Of a stretch of 55,778 bases of DNA, positions 27,901-36,500 are shown in pieces (position 1 is the first letter of the stretch; the number at the start of each line of letters is the position of its first letter). The notes beneath the pieces are model-generated. The model ran no database searches. It saw only the letters and a program-made list of their open reading frames with translations, and was not told the DNA's origin. The DNA comes from Jaenimonas drosophilae (taxonomy: Eukaryota; Euglenozoa; Kinetoplastea; Trypanosomatida; Trypanosomatidae), in NCBI GenBank assembly GCA_030849065.1, contig JASAON010001557.1, forward strand, positions 1 through 55,778, read 5' to 3'. The translations under genes were made by a program, and so were the position numbers.

Positions 27901-28301
27901 ATTGGATTGGTATGGTTGGCTACGTACGTCATCTTCCCGCCACACAACAGGGTGATGAGGAAACCACCACGTGGATGCCATCATCATCATCATCATGTAT
28001 AGGACGCGTTCTTGGCGATGAGGGGGAGTTAGATCGCATCATCATTGTGTGAGGGATGCACATGCGATCAAAGGACCTCCATCGCGAAGGATGATCGACG
28101 TACGTTGGAAGAAGAACAACTTTCCTTCTCCTGTGACCAAAAACCTCGTGTTATGAGTTCTACCCACTACATGTAAGGTTGTTCGTTTGTATGCATCATC
28201 ATCTTCATTATAACAACATTTTCTCCTCCTTCATACACCTCTCTTCCTTCTCGTTGAGCTTCCACCACATACACAACAACAACTCCCACCATACACTGTG
28301 A
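27901..28301. other. Intergenic region (0.4 kb)
   Basis: A 3' UTR with a CAT run (about 27979-27997), then a pyrimidine tract and a CAACAACAAC leader. No gene is seen on either strand. Confidence 0.55.
28219..28258 (+). promoter_or_regulatory. Polypyrimidine tract and splice acceptor
   Basis: A C/T-rich tract ends at GAG (AG 28257-28258), 43 nt before the ATG of the first dehydrogenase copy. Confidence 0.6.
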
Positions 28302-29318
28302 ATGTCTCTCCAGATTGCTCTCTGTGCTCCCCCAGCGGAAGCAGCAACCGTGCTGCCACTCATTCAGAAGCATCTGGGGCTTTCATCCAACAACCTTTTC
28401 GTTGGCCACAGCGTCGCTGACTTCGAAGCAACGAAGAAGGCCAACACGCCCGTTGCGCTCGTGGTTGTGCCAACACCCGTATCGGCCGAGGTCATTCGGA
28501 GCATGTGTGATGACCACGCCTCCGCCACACGTCGGGTGCGTTGGATTTACAGCCTTTCCGCTGGCGTGGATGCCTACAAGCTGAAGGACGCATCGACAGA
28601 GCTTGCCAACATTCCTATTTACAACGCACAAGGATGCTTCTCGCAGATCCTTGCTGAGCACGTACTCTTCTCGATGCTCCACTTCAACCGCCAGCCGTGG
28701 AGGTTGGTGGCGTCGAAGGCCGCCAAGCTGTGGGATCAGTACAACATGGTTGGTCTGCGCGGGCAGAAGGTTGGCATCTTTGGCTACGGTGATATTGGCC
28801 GTGCGTGTGGTCGTGCCGCCGCTGCGATGGGGATGGAGGTGACGGGCATTCGTCGCACAGCTTCTGATGTAGATGTGGATGAGTATGGCGTACGTGTACG
28901 TACAGATGCAGCGGCTGACGAAGTGATTCGTACATCTGACTTCATTGTTGGTGTGCTACCTGGAACTCCATCGACGGCACACTTCTTCAACCGCGATTTC
29001 TTCTCACGCATGAAGCCGAGTGCAGTATTCATCAACATTGGTCGTGGAGCTACACAGTGTGAAGATGATTTGGTGCAGGCGTTGCAGGCTGGTACCATTC
29101 GTGGTGCAGCGCTCGATGTGTTCGAGAAGGAGCCACTTCCGGAGAGCTCACCTCTGTGGAACCTTCCCGATGACAAGGTACTCCTCTCCGCACATTGTGC
29201 CGACCGCACAGCAGATATTTTTCAAATCACCTGCCTCCGCTTTTGCTCACTCTTTGATGAGTACATGAAGACCGGCGCCATCAACACGTATCGTGTGGAT
29301 CTTCACAAGGGTTACTAA
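28302..29318 (+). CDS. D-isomer-specific 2-hydroxyacid dehydrogenase, copy 1
   Basis: An NAD(P)-dependent oxidoreductase of 338 residues, interconverting a 2-oxoacid and a D-2-hydroxyacid. The Rossmann dinucleotide motif is GIFGYGDIG (158-166). The catalytic triad is visible as R248 (NIGRG), E277 (DVFEKEP) and H298 (LLSAHCAD). The residue before the catalytic His pair is Ala, where most relatives, including copy 2, have Pro. The arginine after the strand ending VTGIRR favours NADP(H) over NAD(H), but this is only suggestive. The substrate-binding N-terminal lobe (1-115) and the last 40 residues differ clearly from copy 2, while residues 116-296 are identical at DNA level. No targeting signal or peroxisomal C-terminal tripeptide is obvious (ends KGY), so the enzyme is probably cytosolic. 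Substrate unknown. Confidence 0.93.
   Translation: MSLQIALCAPPAEAATVLPLIQKHLGLSSNNLFVGHSVADFEATKKANTPVALVVVPTPVSAEVIRSMCDDHASATRRVRWIYSLSAGVDAYKLKDASTELANIPIYNAQGCFSQILAEHVLFSMLHFNRQPWRLVASKAAKLWDQYNMVGLRGQKVGIFGYGDIGRACGRAAAAMGMEVTGIRRTASDVDVDEYGVRVRTDAAADEVIRTSDFIVGVLPGTPSTAHFFNRDFFSRMKPSAVFINIGRGATQCEDDLVQALQAGTIRGAALDVFEKEPLPESSPLWNLPDDKVLLSAHCADRTADIFQITCLRFCSLFDEYMKTGAINTYRVDLHKGY
28647..29189 (+). repeat. 543-bp identical segment, copy A
   Basis: Base-for-base identical to 30366-30908 (offset 1719) by my reading, including all synonymous positions. Both edges are abrupt: g versus t just before, g versus c just after. The segment covers the cofactor-binding domain. Confidence 0.92.
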
Positions 29319-30017
29319 TACGTGCAAGAAGGGGAAGTTATGTTCCTCTCTCACACACACATAAGTGCGGTGTACGCTCTTTGGAGTTTCTTCGTTTGTT
29401 GGTTTTTAGCCATGACGTGTTCTTCTCACTCATGCGATTTCGTCATTCGTCGTTCCCCCCTCTCCTTCCCCTCACTCTCTGCAGCTCCCCATACGCATTG
29501 TTCTCGGTTGATTACGTGAGTGTGGGTAGGTGCCATGTTGTGGTCAATGTGGCAACAGAGAAAACAGCAGAAGACGTGTGATGATCTGCTTGGTGACGAA
29601 AGTCATGTACATCTCCTCTTTGTGAGGAGCAACGTGTGCGCGTTTTGGTCCTTCACAGGAGTGGTGAGGTTCTTGTGGTACTTTCCATCACATCAACACC
29701 GTTGTTCCGTGTTTTGTTGCAGTTTTGGAGGAAGATCCCCTTCATTCTATGTTCTTCAGCGGCACTGATATTTTTGCTTCGCTACTGCACTTCATGATAC
29801 TCCATGAAAGAGTGCACGCAACAACACACACACAAGCACATGTGTTTATGCTCATTGGTGGAACCTGATTCATACACGTACGTACATGGATCATGATTGT
29901 CTTGTTGTGTTCTTCATCCATGTGTACGAGCCATTATTCTTTGCTCCTTGGTGTATTGTATGTGTTAGATTCACTTCTTCAGTTACACAATTGCTTCAAC
30001 GTCAGTGCTCTTCACAC
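29319..30017. other. Intergenic region between dehydrogenase copies (0.7 kb)
   Basis: T/C-rich stretches and a CA-rich leader. It is not similar to the region upstream of copy 1, so the tandem duplication either did not include the spacer or the spacer has diverged. The frame of copy 2 is open back to an ATG at 29886, but that ATG lies upstream of the likely acceptor and would add 44 residues with no match in copy 1. Confidence 0.5.
29970..29982 (+). promoter_or_regulatory. Short pyrimidine tract and splice acceptor
   Basis: TTCACTTCTTCAG with AG at 29981-29982, 35 nt before the ATG at 30018. It is weaker than most acceptors here but well placed. Confidence 0.4.
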
Positions 30018-31040
30018 ATGCCGCCTGCACCAGCTCTGTGCATCTGCATGCCGCAGGGACGTATTAACCGAGTCCTCGCAGAGTGCACGCAGAAATCCAT
30101 CTTTTCGGCCATTCATCACTGCTCCACCAACGCAACCGTGGAACTCGCCGAAGCGAAGAAGTCTGGATCTCCCGTTATTCTCCTCGTCCATGACAGCATT
30201 GGGCACGATGCTATCAAATTCATGTGTGCGGATGTGCACGCAACACCACGGCAGGTGCAGTGGATTTACAGTCTTAGTACCGGCGTGGATCCATACAAGC
30301 TTCCGGAGTTGCTGAAGGAGCTCGCCAACATTCCCGTATACAACGCACGCAAGTGTCATGGAGATATCCTTGCTGAGCACGTACTCTTCTCGATGCTCCA
30401 CTTCAACCGCCAGCCGTGGAGGTTGGTGGCGTCGAAGGCCGCCAAGCTGTGGGATCAGTACAACATGGTTGGTCTGCGCGGGCAGAAGGTTGGCATCTTT
30501 GGCTACGGTGATATTGGCCGTGCGTGTGGTCGTGCCGCCGCTGCGATGGGGATGGAGGTGACGGGCATTCGTCGCACAGCTTCTGATGTAGATGTGGATG
30601 AGTATGGCGTACGTGTACGTACAGATGCAGCGGCTGACGAAGTGATTCGTACATCTGACTTCATTGTTGGTGTGCTACCTGGAACTCCATCGACGGCACA
30701 CTTCTTCAACCGCGATTTCTTCTCACGCATGAAGCCGAGTGCAGTATTCATCAACATTGGTCGTGGAGCTACACAGTGTGAAGATGATTTGGTGCAGGCG
30801 TTGCAGGCTGGTACCATTCGTGGTGCAGCGCTCGATGTGTTCGAGAAGGAGCCACTTCCGGAGAGCTCACCTCTGTGGAACCTTCCCGATGACAAGGTAC
30901 TCCTCTCCCCACACTGTGCCGATATGCGTGAAGACTTGATTGGTGTTTCGGTTCGTCGCTTTGAAAGTCTGGTGGAGAAGTACATCAACGGGGCCTCTTT
31001 TGCTACGGAGTACCGAGTGAATCTGGAGCATGGATACTAA
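30018..31040 (+). CDS. D-isomer-specific 2-hydroxyacid dehydrogenase, copy 2
   Basis: A 340-residue paralogue of the gene just upstream, in tandem. The N-terminal lobe (MPPAPALCICMPQ onward) is related but strongly diverged: WIYSLS-(A/T)-GVD, ELANIP and YNA are shared landmarks. The central 181 residues, with GYGDIG, the Arg of NIGRG and the Glu of FEKEP, are identical to copy 1. The catalytic His is in LLSPHCAD, the usual form with Pro. The C-terminal helix region again differs (MREDLIGVSVRRFESLVEKY). The two enzymes therefore share a cofactor domain but differ in the lobe that shapes the substrate pocket, so different substrate preferences are plausible. The start was chosen to match the length of copy 1 and to lie after the acceptor. 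Confidence 0.92.
   Translation: MPPAPALCICMPQGRINRVLAECTQKSIFSAIHHCSTNATVELAEAKKSGSPVILLVHDSIGHDAIKFMCADVHATPRQVQWIYSLSTGVDPYKLPELLKELANIPVYNARKCHGDILAEHVLFSMLHFNRQPWRLVASKAAKLWDQYNMVGLRGQKVGIFGYGDIGRACGRAAAAMGMEVTGIRRTASDVDVDEYGVRVRTDAAADEVIRTSDFIVGVLPGTPSTAHFFNRDFFSRMKPSAVFINIGRGATQCEDDLVQALQAGTIRGAALDVFEKEPLPESSPLWNLPDDKVLLSPHCADMREDLIGVSVRRFESLVEKYINGASFATEYRVNLEHGY
30366..30908 (+). repeat. 543-bp identical segment, copy B
   Basis: Partner of 28647-29189, same orientation. Flanking coding sequence on both sides is substantially diverged, so identity is confined to this tract. Confidence 0.92.
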
Positions 31041-31523
31041 CATGAAGTTCATTTCCACAACGTTTCTCGTTTTTTTTCTTTTGTTTGCGTTGCCGATGCA
31101 TGGTGATTGCGTGCGTATCGAAGATATTATGGAGCAAATGCAGATGATGTCATATCATCACACGCAACATGTTGTTCTATTCAGCAGTGATGATGATGTA
31201 CCACATCTGCACCGACCGACCCTTACACCTCTAAGCCTACCTACACATGAACTGCAGGTACTAGTTCCGTAACTTACAACTACTGGAAGTAGCACATGAA
31301 CCTACAACATGGATACTCGTGCTACTTGAAAAACGACTTCCTGGAACACACACATACACTTCACCACCTTGGATTGCTTCCACACGAGAGGCAACATCTA
31401 CTTGTACTTGTTCTTCTTCTCTATCGTGTTATTTTTTTTTGGATTGCGTAGCTTACTGCGTTCTACACAACCTCACATTGTGTCTTGCTTCATTCTTACA
31501 CGTACTTTGTACTCCTCATCATC
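31041..31523. other. Intergenic region (0.5 kb)
   Basis: Contains T-rich tracts and a CA-rich leader. An ATG at 31042, one base after the dehydrogenase stop, opens a 76-codon frame with a hydrophobic start (MKFISTTFLVFFLLFALP). Its hydrophobicity is the translation of a pyrimidine tract and there is no room for a splice acceptor, so it is not called. Confidence 0.5.
31401..31451 (+). promoter_or_regulatory. Polypyrimidine tract and splice acceptor
   Basis: TTGTTCTTCTTCTCTATC, then a T run, ending at GTAG (AG 31450-31451), 72 nt before the ATG at 31524. Confidence 0.6.
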
Positions 31524-32708
31524 ATGCTTGACAAGTTCAAGGTGCAGATGGTGTTGCAGCTGAATTCGGCGGTGTTGGTGCCCGGTGACACCGTGAAGGG
31601 TGGCCTGCATGTGACGGTGAAGGAGGAGGTGGAGCTGACGGCAATACGCTTTGAGATGTACGGCACCGAAAAAGCCAGCGCTACCCTCAGCGACCGCCAA
31701 CGCACCGAAGTGACGCGTGAGTTTCTGCACTTCAAGAAGATCATCACACTCACGGGCTACTCAGTGCAGAGCGGCAAACGTGGTGGGCTAACCTTGGCCC
31801 CTGGCAAGTACAGCTATCCCTTCGAGTTTCAGCTCCCCTACGGCCTACCTCCCTCCTTCTTTTGTGAGGCATCGTCGGGGGAGTCGGACCTGCAGTACAT
31901 CGCACGTGGCGTGTGCGTGATACCCATGGGCTTTGATGCCAAGGAGGAGCGCAAGTTGTTGATGTTGCAAGCCACACCGGAATCGTACTTTCTGCACACA
32001 CATCAGGTGCCCGTCCCGCTGAAGCCTGCCACGTCTAAGATTTATGGCATGGGCTGCTGCGGATGTTTTTGTTGCGAGCACAAGGGTGCGTCAGTGGAGG
32101 TGAAGGGATCCGTCTTTCCTACCATGGTGGTTCTGCCACATTATGTGAAGCCGTTGAAAAAGCATCAGCCGCCGGTGTTGGCGTGTGCACGCGAGCCCTG
32201 TGCCGTGGATGGAGAGATACCACTCGCTCTCCCTCCACAGCCCAACGACGTGGCGTTTCGTCTTGTGGTGCGCAACACAAGCCAGACGGACGTCATTAAG
32301 GTTGTTGGGGTGAGGGTGAAGCAGGTGTTGAGGGTGGAAGTGGATGGCCATGTTCGAACACGCTGCATTGTGATTGGATCTTGTGGCCGTAAGGTGCCGA
32401 ATGAGCAACTGTTTCCAAACGAAACCGTCACGATGGATTTGGTCGTACACATCAATCCATGCCCACGGGTGACGAACAACTCCAAGCATGATCAGTTTCC
32501 GTTGCCCACACTGCACACGCCCTACACACGTGTCTCGACGGTGGTTGAGGTGGTTTTCCCTGATGTTGTTGTGGATGAATCATTTGCGTGTTTGTCAGCG
32601 TTGGAGGTGGTGACGGCGGTGGATAAGACGAATCGTGAAAAGGCAGCGGTGCACGAATACGTCTCTAGCATCATCTTACCGGAAGACAAGAAAGGAGCAT
32701 CAAAGTGA
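31524..32708 (+). CDS. Arrestin-fold protein
   Basis: A 394-residue alpha-arrestin-like protein. The N-terminal arrestin lobe (about 1-155) is clear: VQMVLQLNSAVLVPGDTVKG with the P-G-D/E turn, IRFEMYGTEKA, and the LAPGKYSYPFEFQLPYGLP block that typifies the family. DLQYIARGVCVI follows. The C-terminal lobe (about 185-390) has SVFPTMVVLPHY, FRLVVRNTSQTDVIKVVGVRV, and LFPNETVTMDLVVHI. A cysteine cluster GCCGCFCC (about 176-183) lies between the lobes, where membrane attachment or metal binding could occur. Alpha-arrestins and relatives link membrane cargo to ubiquitin ligases or clathrin. No PPxY ligase-binding motif was noticed. The ATG sits after the acceptor; the upstream in-frame extension begins at TTG. 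Confidence 0.88.
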   Translation: MLDKFKVQMVLQLNSAVLVPGDTVKGGLHVTVKEEVELTAIRFEMYGTEKASATLSDRQRTEVTREFLHFKKIITLTGYSVQSGKRGGLTLAPGKYSYPFEFQLPYGLPPSFFCEASSGESDLQYIARGVCVIPMGFDAKEERKLLMLQATPESYFLHTHQVPVPLKPATSKIYGMGCCGCFCCEHKGASVEVKGSVFPTMVVLPHYVKPLKKHQPPVLACAREPCAVDGEIPLALPPQPNDVAFRLVVRNTSQTDVIKVVGVRVKQVLRVEVDGHVRTRCIVIGSCGRKVPNEQLFPNETVTMDLVVHINPCPRVTNNSKHDQFPLPTLHTPYTRVSTVVEVVFPDVVVDESFACLSALEVVTAVDKTNREKAAVHEYVSSIILPEDKKGASK

Positions 32709-33343
32709 GTCTGAGTCATTCTCACCATCATCATCATCATCATCAACGTGAAGAGCCGTACACGCCCACGGTGGAACCACCGCGGTGAAATAAGAATTCT
32801 CAGGTACGATTGCGTTCTGTGTTCTTCTGTCGGATGTTTCCTTCATTCTTGTTTGTTTGCCATTGTGGCTGCGCTGGTGCCGTTTTTTTTTTGGCGCTCG
32901 TGTACCATGCTGTGTATGTTGTTGGTATACGTCGGTGTTGATGTACGGCCTCCATCACACATTGTTCGTCATGCTTCTAAGTGCATCTGCTCGCTGCTGT
33001 GTTTGCCACATCCACATGCGAGTGGTGAATATATTTTTTCCACGGTTATAACTGTGATGGTGAAGGTCGGTTTCTCATTGCGCGCGCAGCTCGACGACGT
33101 ACAGTCGTGGAGCACATCAACATCATTCATCAATCCGCACATTATTGGTTGTGGAGTTAAGGAATGAATGGTCGCAGCGCGGTTAACGACTGTATAATCA
33201 TTATTTCTGTCGTTGTTGTTGTATTCTTGGGGGGAGCCACACGTTTAATCACCATCTATGCAACGGTGTAGTTCTGAAGTGGAAGGAGGTACCAACAACA
33301 CAACCATCATCATCATCATCATCATCACTTCCCTATATCCCTA

Positions 33344-33360
33344 CTCTCTCTCTCTCTCTC
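33344..33360. repeat. (CT)n microsatellite
   Basis: Eight or more CT units just upstream of the VPS13 acceptor. It could itself act as a pyrimidine tract. Confidence 0.85.
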
Positions 33361-33381
33361 ATGAAGCGAAGCTGTGTAGCG

Positions 33382-33415
33382 ATTCCTACTTCTGTAGTTT
33401 TGTTGCTTTTTTTAG
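33382..33415 (+). promoter_or_regulatory. Pyrimidine tract and splice acceptor for VPS13
   Basis: TTTTGTTGCTTTTTTTAG with AG at 33414-33415 gives a 5' UTR of about 126 nt before the ATG at 33542. Confidence 0.5.
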
Positions 33416-33541
33416 AATACGCAACACACAATTAGCGTGTTTGCCACACACCAACAGTGGCGAGCATTCCATCACGAGTCTATCATCTTCATCTTCACTT
33501 CTTCTTTGTTTCACTGACAACAATCATCTTGTGTGGTGCTC

Positions 33542-36500
33542 ATGTTGGGCAAGTTTGTTGCTGGGATTCTTTCCGGTTATCTGGGTGAGTACCTCGAAAA
33601 CATCAACACCGATCAAGTGACGGTGTCTCTGTGGGGTGGCAAGGTGTGTTTGCATCATCTGCAACTACGCCATGATGCGCTGCGTTACTTGGATGCGCCA
33701 CTCTGTGTCGTGGCAGGAACCGTGGAGGACCTCTCCATCTCCATTCCCTGGTCAAGGCTTCAGACGGAGAGTGTGATTATCACACTCAACGCCGTACGTT
33801 TGGTGGTGCAACACAAACACACAGCCAAGTACGACGAGGAGATGGATCGCAGCGAGGCGTTGATGCGCAAGCAACGAGAGCTCGACATCTTCGAGGAGAT
33901 GTTGTGGCTCCAACACACCAAACAAGATACCAACACCTCATCTGCACCCACATCACGGGAAGAACGTAGCTCGCAAACCTTCACCGAACGTCTGAAGGCG
34001 CGCATCTTAAGCAACATCCAAGTGGAAGTTACGAATGTTGTAGTGGAGTACCTCCACGCACCTCACGTTGTGTGTTTACGGCTTCAAAATGTACTTATTC
34101 ATCCAAGTAGCTCGAGCTTCGCACCACTCACAACATCATCGTCGGAACAGCTCACGCAGGTTTTCAAACTGGTACGTATGCGTGAGATGGAGATCTTCAT
34201 GCGCACTTCTTCATCAACACAAGCAGCAGGTGCGCAGAGAGCAACGACGTCTTTGTTGTTGCCACTCACTGCGGAACTTCGCGTGGAGTACCGGCCAATT
34301 CCCCTCCATGACGGTGATGATGCACTGCGCTGTGAGCTGATTCTCAATCACATGTCAGTGGAGCTGAGTGCAGCTCGTCTGCGCGCCATTCATCAATTGT
34401 GGCATGGCTGGATCGAAGCATCAACGCACTACGCCCGACATCATCATCGGCCGACGTTTGGTGTTTCTGCAAATCCGCGCGTGTGGTGGCACTACGCGAT
34501 GGAGGCGGTGTTCGAGCAACTTCGCCAGCATCGCCATCATTACCGCTTCAGCTGGTTGAGATATAAACAAGTGAAGGATCAACGTGTGATGTATGCCTCC
34601 ATCTACGCACGCCATCAGCGGCTGAAGTGGCGTGCGTCGTGGTTGTCTGCCCCATCAACGGAGGAGGTGGTGGAGCTGCGTCGCGTAGAGGAGCACCTTC
34701 CGATGGATGTTCTCAAGCTCGCACGACGTAGCGCCATGATGCGTGTGGAGGCTGAGCGTGCAAAACAACAACCTCTGAGTGCATCAGAACATGATGCGGT
34801 TGGTGCCAACACGCCAGAGGTGCCACAGCAACAAGGTCTGTGGGCTCGCTGGTTTAGACGTGCAGCAGCGACGACGAACGTCACAGCGGCGAGTGAGGAG
34901 GAGCGCGCGGAGTGGGCCAATCTGCGCGATGCATCATCCTTGTCAGCGGCCCAACGTTCTGCCATTAGCGCTGAGCTGGGGCTGCAGATGGATGAAGATG
35001 AGATGGCCTCAACAACATCTTCAACTGTTGCGGCGCGCTCCATCAACATTGCTCGTCGTTGGCGTGGCGGGTTAACGTGCAATCGATGCAGTTGCACATT
35101 GATCTCTGACGATGATCATCATCATCATGTCGTGGTGTGTGCATCGATGGAGGTGTTTCGTGTTGGTGCGACGGGTTTCTATGGTGAGGCGTTGCGTGCG
35201 TTTGCGTGGATGACGATTCAATCCTACACTGTTGCACGCCCGCTCGCATCGTCGGAGATGATGCAGGATGGCGTAGGTGCACATCATGTGCCACTCTTAT
35301 CGTCAGGGGTGAAGGAGGCTGATCATGATCTAACACCAACATCATCATCACGAATGATGTCTGTGTCGGATTCGTACTGGCGTGAGGAGATCAACGCACT
35401 CGAAATGAGTGATGCATGCCTCTTCATTTCCTTGTTGTGCTCCGCGAGCTCCGTTGATGAGCGTCTCTCCTCTTTTGGCCTGCGTGTCGCGCACACATCG
35501 ACGGTGTACGCGCGCTTTGATGCGGTGGCGGCACAGGAAATTTCGGATGTGGTGCTGCAGGTTTGTGCGCCAAACACATCCACGACGGAGGTACACTGCA
35601 ACTCCTCGTCGTCATCATCGCCTCCAGATGTTGTTGCTGATGTTGACGGCGATGTTTCTGTGTATGCCTTCCCCTTTACTCGGTACGCACTACGTGAAGA
35701 TGAGCAACGTGACGTGGATGACTTATCATCACGTCGTCTGACGTTGATGCGTCGTGCGCATGCTGAGGTGGAGCTGGACCTTCACGTTGATCTCGCGCGC
35801 ATTGAGCTCATTTGCTCCGATGCACGTCTTGGGTGTAGCAGCCAAGTTGTGGTGGAGCACCTCCACCTCATCAACGATGTTGAGCAGCTGCGACGTCGTC
35901 GTGGCAAGTGGTTGGCGCACAGTCATGGGGGTGCTTGCGCAACACCGCTCGGTGATGCAGAGGATGATTGGTTGAGCTCCATCACCATCAAGATGATAAA
36001 TGTGTCGTTGCGATGCTCCACGACGAACAACAACGCCGCCACCATGACGTGGATGGAGGTGTTGCGGCCCATGACATGTACGGCGGTGTTCCATCGCAAT
36101 CTTCTATCGTGGCGCCAACCGAACTTTCCGCACCTCCGCGTGGAGATGAGGGCATGTGATGATGTGCGTGTGTCTGCGACGCGTACATCATTGGCCATCT
36201 TGTGTGGCTCCATGTCGCTGTGCATCGATTGGATGAGCTCGTTGATGCGTGAGGTGATGCTGATGCAACAAGATGGTTCCACGGCATCAAGCTCAACATC
36301 GACGAGTGATGATCGCGTAGAAGTGTTCCGGGCACACATTCTCTGCGCAGATAGCGCATTCGTTGATGATGATGATGATTTAGATGATGTGGAGGACGAG
36401 CCACGCACACCTCTGCGCTGTGTTGTGCTCCGTCGAGGTCTTCTCATCACACATCACCAACATCGTGATGCCTACGCTGACGGGTACTACGAATTGATGG

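Larger units (their letters stand above)
32709..33541. other. Intergenic region (0.8 kb)
   Basis: A (CAT)n run right after the arrestin stop, T/G-rich 3' UTR-like sequence, a second (CAT)n, a (CT)n run at 33344-33360 and the acceptor for VPS13. A 139-codon frame at 32748-33167 starts with GTG and has no recognisable domain. Confidence 0.5.

Noticed and set aside
29886..30017. Upstream ATG extending the second dehydrogenase by 44 residues
   Set aside because: The extra residues have no counterpart in copy 1 and lie across the likely splice acceptor; could be a hydrophobic targeting extension only if an upstream acceptor is used.
31042..31272. A 76-codon ATG frame one base after the dehydrogenase stop, with a signal-peptide-like start
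   Set aside because: There is no room for a splice acceptor between the stop and this ATG, and the hydrophobic segment is simply the translation of a T/C tract; the rest has no resemblance to known proteins.
32748..33167. 139-codon open frame upstream of VPS13
   Set aside because: Begins at GTG, Cys/Phe-rich from T-rich DNA, no domain.
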